Positions 9,742 through 18,903 of a DNA stretch of 64,000 nt are shown piece after piece. The stretch is from the NCBI RefSeq assembly GCF_000413935.1, contig NZ_KE340382.1:62001-126000 (forward strand). Reading direction: 5' to 3'. Source of the DNA: Acinetobacter colistiniresistens (GTDB lineage Bacteria; Pseudomonadota; Gammaproteobacteria; Pseudomonadales; Moraxellaceae). Position 1 is the first letter of the stretch. The number at the start of each line of letters is the position of its first letter. The notes under the pieces were generated by a model. That model was not told the DNA's origin. It ran no database searches and was given only the letters and a program-made list of their open reading frames with translations. The position numbers were made by a program, and so were the translations under genes.

Positions 9742-9833
9742 CTTAAATAAAAAAGTCTCCGACAAACCCGGTACGGTTCACTGAGCCATAAAAAACTATC
9801 CTAAAAATAAAATTTTTTTAATTGTTAAAGTTG

Positions 9834-10046
9834 TTAGTTCATACCTTGTTGCAATTTATAGCCATACCCATAATCTAGAACAAAAGTTTTTGTAGCTTCA
9901 CAAATACTTTCTTCAATTAACTCATTAAGCAGTTGTTCTGCCTGAGTATGTCCAATTAAAAACTTACGCTGTAAACTCGATACCGAAACGACACCCACTT
10001 CCTCTGTGAATAATTTGGCACGTTCAAAAAGATCATCTGATTGCAT
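9834..10046 (-). CDS. FtsK-gamma-like winged-helix protein (70 residues)
   Basis: Residues 5-45 (DLFERAKLFTEEVGVVSVSS, then LQRKFLIGHTQAEQLLNELI) match the gamma winged-helix domain at the C-terminus of FtsK/SpoIIIE translocases. That domain reads KOPS DNA sites; it has the same SxLQRxFxIGxxxAxxLxxxLE pattern. Here it stands alone without translocase motor. It sits 13 bp downstream of the PP2C gene and 44 bp upstream of the original DUF262 start, in one minus-strand operon. It may be a DNA-binding adaptor or repressor of the operon; that role is inference. Confidence 0.7.
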   Translation of the reverse strand: MQSDDLFERAKLFTEEVGVVSVSSLQRKFLIGHTQAEQLLNELIEESICEATKTFVLDYGYGYKLQQGMN

Positions 10047-10059
10047 AATTCCCCCATTC

Positions 10060-10830
10060 TCAATGAATTAATTTTTTTGCTCGAACTAAGACCATGCTGA
10101 CATTGTCATACGCCTGTTTTGAAACTAATGACGCTTTCATATTGAGTAACCATGTTCGAAGCTCCATATCTGCTTTTAAAGGAAGCCATTCCCCACACTC
10201 CATCACATCATGAACACCATCTGTACAAACCAATAAGGCATCATTCTCAGTCAAATATTCTTCTGTTCTTGTAAAATCCATCACTTCATGCAAAGGATCA
10301 GCACAAAAGTATTGTAATAATGCACCATAAATACTGGCGTAGTTTTCTCCTGCTCTTAGCTCGCCACTTTCTCTTAACTGTTCAAGATAATTGTGATCTC
10401 TGGTCAGGCAGTGCCACTTTTGATCATGTTGGCTAAACAAATAAACTCGACTATCGCCAAGATGTTGAATGATCACAAAACCTTGTTCGCCATCATTTTC
10501 AATGAGTGCGAGAGTTGAACTTGCGCCAAAACTATTTTTTTGATGTGCTACTTGATCAACAAGATACTGCTGAATAACGGATGTTTGATATTGGTCTAAT
10601 TCTCTATTTTGAGTTAAAGCCTTTAAGACCGTGTATGAGGCTTTATCTGCTGTTGGGCTATTGCTAATCCCATCCGCTACAGCAACACACCACTGTTCTT
10701 TTTCAGAATGGCTATATAGTTTAGTGATGAGTCCATCATGTTGAATAACTTTATTTTCAATCAATATGGCATCTTGTTGGTACTTTGACCTTGCCTTCCA
10801 TGTTAGACCTTGCATTTCAAAAGTACTCAT
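10060..10830 (-). CDS. PP2C-family Ser/Thr protein phosphatase
   Basis: This protein of about 256 residues shows the PP2C motifs in order. These are QQDA near residue 20 (metal-binding Asp), VADGIS near 52 (DGxxG position, altered), LGDSRVY, TRDHNY, CTDGVHDVM and YDNVSMVLV (the last metal-binding Asp). It is a metal-dependent cytoplasmic phosphatase acting on phospho-Ser/Thr proteins. The ATG at 10828-10830 was preferred over a TTG at 10890 because the domain starts directly after it. It is the first gene of the PP2C/wHTH/DUF262/DUF262 run. A kinase-like domain protein is encoded 15 kb away in the same island, a possible antagonist. Confidence 0.85.
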   Translation of the reverse strand: MSTFEMQGLTWKARSKYQQDAILIENKVIQHDGLITKLYSHSEKEQWCVAVADGISNSPTADKASYTVLKALTQNRELDQYQTSVIQQYLVDQVAHQKNSFGASSTLALIENDGEQGFVIIQHLGDSRVYLFSQHDQKWHCLTRDHNYLEQLRESGELRAGENYASIYGALLQYFCADPLHEVMDFTRTEEYLTENDALLVCTDGVHDVMECGEWLPLKADMELRTWLLNMKASLVSKQAYDNVSMVLVRAKKLIH

Positions 10831-11017
10831 CACACCGATCTCACACTTGGTAATGATTTTATTTTTACCAAACCCCAATAGCACAATCAAGAAAAATATT
10901 AAATAAATTATTGATTAACAATAAATTATTTATTTAAAAATTTACTTTACGCTTTTTGCTTCTCATTCATGTCTAACTACTTAAGCAAAGATGTAATAAA
11001 ATATTTTTCAAGCTAAA

Positions 11018-12022
11018 TCATGGTTTAAGACGATACTTTTGTTTCGGACTTTTCGGTTTATCTGGAATAGTACGTTCAATCAAGCCAGCTTCTATAGCAG
11101 GATTCAAGTAATTCTTTTGGAACGTTGCTCGATGAGTCAATCCGACCAATTGCATCAACTCAGCCAAAGTATAGTCTTCTTGCTTCATTGCCGAAATTAA
11201 ACGCTGAACTTGATCGCTCACTTGTACGCCAGCTTGAGCGGTAACATGATCGCTATCTTGAGCGGTATCAGTTGAACTCAGGATTGCATCTAAAATCATC
11301 TGTAAAATGAATTCTATAAAAGGGGCTGAGTCTGTTCGGTCGGTACTTGCTTGTAAAGCCTCATAATAGGCTTTTTGATTTTGGTAGATCAGGCTTTCAA
11401 CAGGGATATTGGCAAAAATTGGATTCCAACGACTCAATATTAAAGTTTGCCAGAGCCGACCCATTCGCCCATTACCATCAGCAAATGGATGGATAAACTC
11501 AAATTCATAGTGGAAGACTGAGCTTTGAATAAGAGGATGCTCTTCGCTATCATTTAACCAATCAAGTAAATCAGCCATCAAACGGTTAATCTGATTCGCA
11601 GGTGGAGCCATATGCACCACTCGATCACCTGACATTACACCGACACCACCATGACGATATTGACCAACCTCATCAATCAAGCCTGTCATTAAAATTTGAT
11701 GCGCTTGTAACAAGTCTGCTTCTTGACTCGGATTCCATTGCTGAAAGGCTTCATAGGCTTTAATGGCATTACGAACTTCCTGAACTTCTTTCAGAGGTGC
11801 AATTACTGTCTTACCATTAAGGATCGCCGTGATCTGTTCGGTACTTAAAGTGTTCCCTTCAATCGCAAGTGAGCCTTGAATCGTGCGGATACGATTAGCC
11901 TTCCTTAGCTTAAGACTATTTTGGATTTCTTCTAAAACGGTCAAGCGCCCTATATTCTCACTGATCTGTGCAATTAGATGGATAATTTTTGATGTGATGG
12001 TATAAGGCGGTTGGTATTTCAT
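11018..12022 (-). CDS. Fic-family protein (AMP transferase, class II, with C-terminal winged helix)
   Basis: This 334-residue protein has the canonical Fic motif HPFADGNGRMGR at residues 178-189, with the catalytic His and ATP-binding Gly/Arg intact. Its N-terminal part carries an inhibitory-helix motif, SLAIEG at 51-56, matching [S/T]xxxE[G/N], so it is class II and autoinhibited. The C-terminal 60 residues look like a winged helix. Fic enzymes usually transfer AMP from ATP to Ser/Thr/Tyr of target proteins; here the target is unknown. Its ATG overlaps the stop of the upstream DUF6035-like gene by 4 bp (ATGA), making it the last gene of the type III RM operon. A decayed 3' end of a related fic gene lies at 59619-59672. 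Confidence 0.9.
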   Translation of the reverse strand: MKYQPPYTITSKIIHLIAQISENIGRLTVLEEIQNSLKLRKANRIRTIQGSLAIEGNTLSTEQITAILNGKTVIAPLKEVQEVRNAIKAYEAFQQWNPSQEADLLQAHQILMTGLIDEVGQYRHGGVGVMSGDRVVHMAPPANQINRLMADLLDWLNDSEEHPLIQSSVFHYEFEFIHPFADGNGRMGRLWQTLILSRWNPIFANIPVESLIYQNQKAYYEALQASTDRTDSAPFIEFILQMILDAILSSTDTAQDSDHVTAQAGVQVSDQVQRLISAMKQEDYTLAELMQLVGLTHRATFQKNYLNPAIEAGLIERTIPDKPKSPKQKYRLKP

Positions 12023-13530
12023 TTTTGGCTAACTCCACTAAATTGTGCATTAGAATAAGATGCACTACTTTCCCCCCAAGAAATCAACCGCCCCTCAAAT
12101 TCTGGCACTAAAAACTCAATAAATTGATTTAAATCATGCTTGTATAGCTTAGTGCTTTCAGGCTGTTGGGTATATTTTTTATAGCGTTCTTGCCATTTAC
12201 CCGAACTATCTCTCTCATTCAATAAGTTAGGTTTTTCAGTTACTTTCAAAGTAAGCATAAAATGCTTTATGTAAGCTGGATGATGTTCCATCAAGTTATG
12301 AGCCACACTAATCATATCGTTAATATTATTACCTACAGCATAGCCAAATTTTGCACTTAAAATTGAGTTAACCACTGTTTTATAGGGCGCATGTAAAAGA
12401 TATTTAGGAGTACTAATTCCCATTAGCTCAAGCTCTTTACGAATAGAAAACCACTCATAGTTGAATTGATTGTCGGTAAGGTAATGAGTTTTTATCCATA
12501 GTTTAGTAAACTCGACCAATAATTCAGATTTAGTTTTTGATGGAACTTTTGTATCAAGATCAACCTGTTCTAGTGATTCGATATATTTCTGAACTTTTAG
12601 TTTATCTTTTTGATTCTTACTCTCTTGTAAATAACTATGTCGTAAGCCTAATTTTTGCTTTAGCTTTTGATATTCAGCTTCATAATCAAAAAAGTATATT
12701 TGCTTTGTAGCTTCGTTCTGGACTAAGTTTTGGAATTCGACGAACTCAGTATTCCACTGATTAATGATTTGATTATTCTTTATTTCAGGCTTTAAATAAT
12801 GACACTCTAAAGTAAAAATTTTTGTTTTAATTGATTGAGCGACTGTAGAATCATTCACTACAAATGCATTTGCATTATTGTTGTAGTAAATATCTTGCAT
12901 TGACTGCTTCTTCGCTTTTTCTGTTGGTTCAAAATGATTAAAAATCCACAGTAAGCAAGCATTGTTATCTTGATAAAAAATCTTACGATCAATAATCACA
13001 TTCAAAAAAGTTGTAGAAAGTTGTCCTTCAAAAACAACTAATTGCTTTTTATATAATGAAGATACATCTGGTCTACGCCATTGCTTTAGATCAATGCTTT
13101 TACGAACTTGTTCAATATGAATATCACTAAAAGATTCATCCACTTGCAGACTCTTATATATATTCTCTTTTAGCAATTTATGTTGTTGGGTTTCTTTCGC
13201 AATCTGATACTTTAAAGCAGTTTTTTCTTGCTCCGATAGCTGTTTAATATGCTTTACAGGACACTTGAAGTTTGGGTTATTTTCCAACTCAGGAATATGT
13301 CTGAAAAAGAATGTTGCTGAAGTGTTGATCTGCATGTGATCTGTACGTCTAGCGAGGGTTACAGGTGATTGACACCAAGCACATGTAAAATGAGGCTTGG
13401 TTTTATTCCTTTTATATTGCTCCCTTATTTGACTACGCCATTGTGTAAGTTCCATTTCAGATTGTTGAAAGAATACATCAACATCAATCCACATATTTTG
13501 ATCGGTATCAATGATATGAATTAACTTCAT
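12019..13530 (-). CDS. DUF6035 / CoiA-like nuclease-type protein
   Basis: This protein of about 503 residues opens with a zinc-ribbon-like region (CAWCQSPVTLARR, then HFRH-like residues and NFKCPVKH). Next comes a segment reading RRPDVSSLYKKQLVVFEGQL, with the D...(E/Q)xQ layout of CoiA-like PD-(D/E)xK nucleases; I assign DUF6035 from memory with moderate certainty. The C-terminal half is charged and shows no clear domain. An ATG at 13530 with a GGGAGAG ribosome-binding site is preferred over a TTG at 13542. It lies 24 bp after res and overlaps fic by 4 bp. It may be an accessory nuclease of the restriction operon. Confidence 0.65.
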   Translation of the reverse strand: MKLIHIIDTDQNMWIDVDVFFQQSEMELTQWRSQIREQYKRNKTKPHFTCAWCQSPVTLARRTDHMQINTSATFFFRHIPELENNPNFKCPVKHIKQLSEQEKTALKYQIAKETQQHKLLKENIYKSLQVDESFSDIHIEQVRKSIDLKQWRRPDVSSLYKKQLVVFEGQLSTTFLNVIIDRKIFYQDNNACLLWIFNHFEPTEKAKKQSMQDIYYNNNANAFVVNDSTVAQSIKTKIFTLECHYLKPEIKNNQIINQWNTEFVEFQNLVQNEATKQIYFFDYEAEYQKLKQKLGLRHSYLQESKNQKDKLKVQKYIESLEQVDLDTKVPSKTKSELLVEFTKLWIKTHYLTDNQFNYEWFSIRKELELMGISTPKYLLHAPYKTVVNSILSAKFGYAVGNNINDMISVAHNLMEHHPAYIKHFMLTLKVTEKPNLLNERDSSGKWQERYKKYTQQPESTKLYKHDLNQFIEFLVPEFEGRLISWGESSASYSNAQFSGVSQK

Positions 13531-13554
13531 GTACTCTCCCAACTATTACTTAAA

Positions 13555-16242
13555 TTAGCTTAACAAGCTCTCAATCAGATCGAAGCGCTTATCTTTAATC
13601 ATAATAAATTTACATTGTCCTTCTGATAAATTAGCCCATAGCTCCCCAATTTGGCGATCATCCTTAGCAGCTTCCCACTTATCAGCCCCTTTATATTCAA
13701 CCACTAAAATTTTTCCATTAGGTAGTTTACATATAAAATCTGGATAGAAGCGACCATTTCCCTTTTGCAAGTAAAAAGAACAGCCTTCTTTACGAACTAA
13801 GTTTCTCACCCAAAACTCAATATTTCCTTTAACTGCTTGCTGATCCAACCAACATGCACAAGCAAACTCTTCACCACTATCAAAAGCCCCAATACGGCCA
13901 TAGTAATGTTTGTTAAATGTATAATATCCGTATTCACCATTATCATCGCGAGAAGGTGCATAAACATTTGGATGGAAATTAAACTGATATTCTTGTTCGT
14001 TTGAGACTGTTATTTGATGAAGCTCATCATTGCCAAATAAGAAATTTTGGTAAGCATCATTAACAGCTTCCTTTCGTAAAATATTAATTCTTTTTTCAAT
14101 CAACTGACGAATTATATATTTCTGAGTATTTGTTCGAGCCAAATCAAAATCATCTTTACTTAACAAATCATTTAGCCACGCAAGAACAAAATTTCGTTTA
14201 GCCTCATGAGTTAATGATTCTTCTAAGATATTCTTACATAACCAAGTTGCTAATTTGACTTCATCCCAATTTTCAGGTTTATACACCAAACCTAAATCTC
14301 TCTGAAGTTTTGGAAGAAAAGTAACTTTTACCTTACCTTTAGTCTCATCAATATCTAAAGTTCCAAAATCATTTGAAGCATAAGCTGAATTTAAAATTGA
14401 AATATCATCATGCAAAACTTTTGCATCTACTGTTGTTAAATTCCAAGGATATTCAAGAACTTCTGGATCATCAAATAATTGAAGCTCGCCCTGAACCGAT
14501 AATGCTAATAGTGGGACTTTAAGCTCTTTACCCAATTCCGCAGGTGTCTGAAAATATTCGATAGATTGACGGCTAACCTCGGCCCCTTTCTCAATCTGCT
14601 GCACTGACTCTAGTTGTGAAACAGTTTTCGTTAGTTCCACAGTCTCTTCTTTAGTCAACGGGGTAATAATCGTCAATTCATTGGTTTTATTATTCCATTC
14701 TACTTTCTTTTTTACCGTAGGTGTAACAGACTTTAAATCTGGCTTTTCAGGTAACGGAATTGTTATTGGTTTCACAATAATTTTAGAATTTCCAAAGTCC
14801 AAACGAGCTTGCTCACCCGTACCTGCTTTAACAAATTCAGCCGCTTCTTTAGTATCAAAACCAGCCCCTTCAACTAGGCTATCTCTCAAAGTTTCAGCTG
14901 TGTCAGAAAAACTTTTTGATACAACATAAGCATAAGATTGATTTAACTGTTCACTCTGTCTATGTGATGCATTTGGCTGTCTAAGAATACGCCCTAATAA
15001 TTGCTCAACTGCTGTACTTGATTGCACAGAAGCCATACTCACTAAAATATAAGCAAATGGGCAATCCCAACCCTCAGCTAAAGCTTTTTGAGTAATTACA
15101 TACTTAATTTTACAAGCCTTATCTAAAATTCCTTTAGGATATTTTGCTGTAATTTCTTCAAGTTCTTTCTCATCTCCTGTAGCAAGAGCGATCTGCTCTC
15201 TTGGAATATTCTGATTATTTTCTAGTTCATTAAGTACAGCATAAATATCCAATGTTTCACGAACTTTACTTTTTGCTTCAGCCTGAATAAGTACTATCGG
15301 TCTCAGATATTCAAAACCCTGTCTCTGTTCTTCTAACGCTATATGTTCTAAAGACTCTCTTTTATGAATCGCATATGCTAAGCATTGTTGCCAATTTGAT
15401 TCTGTTTCTAAAACAATCGGCAATTTAATCATTTGTTCTGCTTTTAATTCAGCAGCAGAGACGCTATGTAAAACATTGGTTGGAGTTCTCACTGTATCTG
15501 GTGTTGCTGTAAGCTCCATAATGCCACTTGGCTTAAAACGAGCTAACATATCAAAAGCAAGTTCAGTACGACTATTATGTGCTTCATCAACAATAATAAA
15601 AGGGCGATGTAATCTAAGAACGTTAGCTAAAGAATTTGGAACTATTAGATCACTCCCTTCTCCCTCTGTTAATAATTCTGACTTTTGTTCTTCTGTTAGA
15701 TGCTCAAAATGATGCATTAGCGCACCATTATTTTGATAAACTTTTCTACTTTCTTCTTCTTCTACTTGAAAAGCTTGGCGTGTAGCAACAATAACAACTG
15801 TTGAAGTTAAAAGCGTTGAACGAGTAATGCTTTTTGCTTCTTCAATATCCATGACTGTGACTTCACCTGCTTCACGTAATGCTGATGAATATGGATGCTG
15901 TTTATTTTTTAAAGCAGTAATAGTTTGTTCACGTATCGTCTTACTTGGAACTAACCACAAGATGATACTTTGAGCTACTCTCAAAAAATGTTTATTTATT
16001 AGTGCTACACTTTTACTTGCCAACCATGTCTTTCCCCCACCCGTCGGCACACGTAAACAAAAATAAGGCATCTCACTATTAAACCCATTTAATGCATTAT
16101 AGGTTTGCCCCTTACCCCACAATCGTTCTGTAGTCACATAAAAGGCCGTAGATGCGTTTGCAAACTCATGACAGACTTGAAAATACGCTTTTACACTGTC
16201 TAATACTTGATCTTGATATTCTTTAGCAATATACGCAGTCAT
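13555..16242 (-). CDS. res: Type III restriction enzyme Res subunit
   Basis: This 895-residue SF2 helicase-nuclease has Walker A VPTGGGKTWLAS (Lys71), motif II VDEAHNS near residue 217, and a helicase C-terminal domain with EQLLGRILRQP. At the C-terminus is a PD-(D/E)xK nuclease: YPDFICKLPNGKILVVEYKG near 845-865. In type III systems Res acts with Mod, translocating or sliding between two head-to-head unmethylated sites before cutting. The gene starts 3 bp after mod, in one operon. Res appears complete, but its Mod partner is interrupted by an IS, so restriction is probably lost or altered. Confidence 0.93.
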   Translation of the reverse strand: MTAYIAKEYQDQVLDSVKAYFQVCHEFANASTAFYVTTERLWGKGQTYNALNGFNSEMPYFCLRVPTGGGKTWLASKSVALINKHFLRVAQSIILWLVPSKTIREQTITALKNKQHPYSSALREAGEVTVMDIEEAKSITRSTLLTSTVVIVATRQAFQVEEEESRKVYQNNGALMHHFEHLTEEQKSELLTEGEGSDLIVPNSLANVLRLHRPFIIVDEAHNSRTELAFDMLARFKPSGIMELTATPDTVRTPTNVLHSVSAAELKAEQMIKLPIVLETESNWQQCLAYAIHKRESLEHIALEEQRQGFEYLRPIVLIQAEAKSKVRETLDIYAVLNELENNQNIPREQIALATGDEKELEEITAKYPKGILDKACKIKYVITQKALAEGWDCPFAYILVSMASVQSSTAVEQLLGRILRQPNASHRQSEQLNQSYAYVVSKSFSDTAETLRDSLVEGAGFDTKEAAEFVKAGTGEQARLDFGNSKIIVKPITIPLPEKPDLKSVTPTVKKKVEWNNKTNELTIITPLTKEETVELTKTVSQLESVQQIEKGAEVSRQSIEYFQTPAELGKELKVPLLALSVQGELQLFDDPEVLEYPWNLTTVDAKVLHDDISILNSAYASNDFGTLDIDETKGKVKVTFLPKLQRDLGLVYKPENWDEVKLATWLCKNILEESLTHEAKRNFVLAWLNDLLSKDDFDLARTNTQKYIIRQLIEKRINILRKEAVNDAYQNFLFGNDELHQITVSNEQEYQFNFHPNVYAPSRDDNGEYGYYTFNKHYYGRIGAFDSGEEFACACWLDQQAVKGNIEFWVRNLVRKEGCSFYLQKGNGRFYPDFICKLPNGKILVVEYKGADKWEAAKDDRQIGELWANLSEGQCKFIMIKDKRFDLIESLLS

Positions 16243-16245
16243 AGC

Positions 16246-17633
16246 TTAAACCTCTAAAGCATATGGTGTTTGTTTAAATACAATATTTTCACGTTTAGCC
16301 TTGCCCCCTAAACGATTAGCAGCCGCATAAATCACTTTAACTCCTTCAAACTTCGGAAGAACATCAAATACTTGCTTTGTAAGAATATTGCCACCTTGTT
16401 CGGTAAGATCTTTTAAAATTCCATTATAAAGTAGATAAATTGCACGACCTTCATAAATTCCCAGTAAAGGAGAGTCCGCTTTTCCTGTATAGCCCGTACC
16501 TGTTTCACAAAACCATACAAATTCAGCCAATTGCGAGAATGAAACATCATTGCGTATATGACCACTGGCATTAAACAATGGTTCTTGTGAAAGCTTACAG
16601 AATTGAAAACTACTACCCAACCCTTCTATATCTTCCCCATTCCTATTTATATAACCTTTAGTTACTCTTTTAATTCTTTCAAAAGTGACTTTTGTAGCAA
16701 TATTTTTATCCATTTCAACTAAAATAAACTTTCTATTACTTCCAAAATTTGCATTGAGTTTTAATACTGCATGTGCTGTTGTACCCGAACCCGCAAAGCT
16801 ATCCAGCACTAACCCATCTTTTGGAGTCACATAATCTATCCATCTTGCTAAAACATCACTATCTTTTGGATAATCAAAAATTTCTGTTTTAAAAATATCT
16901 CTCAATTCATTTTTTGCCTGTAAGGCACTTCTATAAAAGTAGCTTCCAGCAACTTGCACTGCGGACTCATCATCAAATTCGTCCTCACCTGTTTGTATTA
17001 AGTATGTCTTTCTTATAGGTGGCTCACTATGATCCGCTCTAAAAACAACCTTTCCTAATCCTATCTGTTCTTGCATTTTTTCTAAAGTACTATATCTCCA
17101 ACCATTCGGCGGAATAGCACAAGGTAAGCCTGTAACAGGATGAATAACATTATATTTAGGCCCATCAGGTTTTGGCCATGACATATTGTCATCACGCCAA
17201 ATTCCTTTGTTATCAACTTTGGAATACCTTGAATGCTTTTTGGAAGGATGATCTTTCGCTAGATTTTTGTAAAATTTGGATAGGTCTTTTTCAATTGAAG
17301 CATAATCATTCTTGTATAACGTTCTTAATCGATTTAGCTCTATAAGAATTTCATCAGCGCCAGGTTTCTTCTCCCGCCATTTTATATTTTTCTCTTTGAG
17401 TTTATTTTTATTTCGAGCGTAAATAAGAATATATTCATGCCCTACTGATACATATTTTGCATCATTTTTTCTCCCTTTTTCCCAAACTAACTGACATATA
17501 AAGTTATTTACACCCCAAATTTCATCCATAATTAAACGTAAATTTGCTACTTCATTATCATCTATTGAAATTAAAATTACGCCTTCTTCCTTAAGAAAGC
17601 TTTTCAACATAGATAGTCGAGGATACATCATAC
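16246..17633 (-). pseudogene. mod: Type III adenine methyltransferase Mod, 3' part (split by IS)
   Basis: This is the C-terminal 460 or so codons of Mod. It begins MMYPRLSMLKSFLKEEGV, follows with the SIDDNEVANLR helix of type III Mod proteins, and holds the SAM-binding motif LDSFAGSGTTAHAV. The catalytic DPPY motif lies in the other fragment (18904-19244), so this piece alone cannot methylate DNA. Removing 17634-18910 (IS plus one copy of a 7-bp repeat) rejoins both parts into a continuous 573-residue frame. It is followed after 3 bp by res. Confidence 0.92.
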
Positions 17634-17699
17634 TGATGTGTGCTGAAAAAACAGGAGGTTTTAACTTGGTAAACTAAACACACTCATCAGGAGTTTACC

Positions 17700-17999
17700 A
17701 TGAGCAAGAAACACAAGACTTACACCACAGAATTTAAAGCTGAAGCCATCAAATTAATTGAAGCCAATCAAGGCAATGTCTCGGAAACAGCTAGACAACT
17801 TAGCATTTCAATGCAAACTCTTTCAAATTGGAATACCAAAGCAAAGGCTGGAACTTTAGCAGGTACAAAACAGTATTCACCTGATCTAAACGCTCTACTC
17901 GAAGAAAATAAAAAACTCAAACAACAGCTCAAAATAGCTGAAATGGAACGTGAATTTTTAAAAAAGGCAGCAGCGTACTTTGCCAAAGAAAGTCAGTAA
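17700..17999 (+). CDS. IS3-family transposase OrfA
   Basis: This 99-residue protein has an HTH (YTTEFKAEAIKLIEANQGN...SETARQLSISMQTLSNW) and a terminal coiled-coil helix (NKKLKQQLKIAEMEREFLKK). The zero-frame sequence A AAA AAG at 17960-17966 is the classic IS3 slippery site. A -1 shift there continues in frame into orfB, giving the OrfAB transposase. Confidence 0.93.
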   Translation: MSKKHKTYTTEFKAEAIKLIEANQGNVSETARQLSISMQTLSNWNTKAKAGTLAGTKQYSPDLNALLEENKKLKQQLKIAEMEREFLKKAAAYFAKESQ

Positions 18000-18010
18000 G
18001 GTACGCCTAT

Positions 18011-18865
18011 ATGAAACAAAAAAGATATTCTTTTCCAATTACCTTAATGGCTCGATTACTTCATGTTTCAGTTTCATGTTTTTATGATTGGCTCAAGAGA
18101 GGCGTGAGCAAAAGAACGATTCAACGAAATCAACAGACGATATTGGTGAAAATAGCCCATGAGGAGACAAGGCAGAGCTATGGTTATATTCGATTAACCA
18201 AATACTTACAAGCTCAGGGCATAAAAATGAGTATGTACGCTGTACGTCAGATAAAAGCGCTGAACCACCTGTATTGTAAGCGACACAAGCGTTTTAAAAG
18301 GACTACGAATAGTGACCATAATCGAGCGATCTATGAAAACCTGCTGGAGCAACAATTCTCAATGACTAGACCAAATCAAGCATGGTCAAGTGATATTACG
18401 TACATATGGACTGTTGAAGGATGGCTGTACTTAGCAGCGGTAAAAGACCTTTACACGAAGCAAGTGGTTGGCTATAGCTTAAATGAGCGCATGACAGCAC
18501 AGCTTGTTTGTAATGCGCTAAATATGGCTATTCACAATCAAAAACCAACCAAAGAACTGATTGTGCATTCAGACAGAGGAAGTCAATATTGCAGCCATGA
18601 ATATCGAAATATACTTGAGCAATATGGTTTTCAAGGTTCAATGAGCAAGCGCGGAGACTGTTACGATAATGCACCGATTGAAAGCTTTTGGGGAATACTG
18701 AAAAATGAGTTAGTGCATCATTACAACTATCAAACCAGAGAAGAAGCCAAAGCAGATATTATAAAATACATTGAATTATTTTATAATCATCGAAGAATTC
18801 AAAAGGGTTTGGGTTTTAAGACACCAAATCAAATGGCCGAAGACTTTTATAAGTTGGCTGCCTAG
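18011..18865 (+). CDS. IS3-family transposase OrfB (DDE integrase)
   Basis: This 284-residue integrase-core protein has HTH_21 (QSYGYIRLTKYLQAQGIKMS) followed by rve. The DDE residues are D in SSDITYIW, D in VHSDRGSQYCS, and E in PIESFWGILKNE. All appear intact. It is in the -1 frame relative to orfA, 11 bp after its stop, and is likely produced as a frameshifted fusion. Confidence 0.94.
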   Translation: MKQKRYSFPITLMARLLHVSVSCFYDWLKRGVSKRTIQRNQQTILVKIAHEETRQSYGYIRLTKYLQAQGIKMSMYAVRQIKALNHLYCKRHKRFKRTTNSDHNRAIYENLLEQQFSMTRPNQAWSSDITYIWTVEGWLYLAAVKDLYTKQVVGYSLNERMTAQLVCNALNMAIHNQKPTKELIVHSDRGSQYCSHEYRNILEQYGFQGSMSKRGDCYDNAPIESFWGILKNELVHHYNYQTREEAKADIIKYIELFYNHRRIQKGLGFKTPNQMAEDFYKLAA

Positions 18866-18903
18866 AATCTCCCAAGGGAAAGTCTCCTGATAATTCAGCG
18901 TAT

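Larger units (their letters stand above)
8472..9780 (+). mobile_element. Complete IS3-family insertion sequence (1309 bp) in a DUF262 gene
   Basis: The element begins TGAACCGTACCGGGTTTGTC and ends with its perfect inverted complement, at least 25 bp of terminal inverted repeat. It is flanked by a 3-bp direct repeat CTG (8469-8471 and 9781-9783), as expected for IS3-family insertions. It contains orfA and orfB in -1 relation. Perfect ends and intact genes indicate a recent insertion. By protein resemblance it belongs near the IS51 group; the exact ISAba name was not determined. Confidence 0.93.
17634..18903 (+). mobile_element. Complete IS3-family element (about 1270 bp) inside mod
   Basis: Intact orfA/orfB are bounded by imperfect inverted repeats. 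The left end has TGTGCTGAAAAAACAGGAGG, and the right end complemented has TACGCTGAATTATCAGGAGA. ATCATAC occurs on both sides (17627-17633, 18904-18910). Seven bases is long for IS3-family target duplication (usually 3-5), so some of it may be chance or an IS terminal base. A diverged relative, deleted internally, lies at 59673-59924. The element runs opposite to the mod gene it breaks. Confidence 0.9.
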
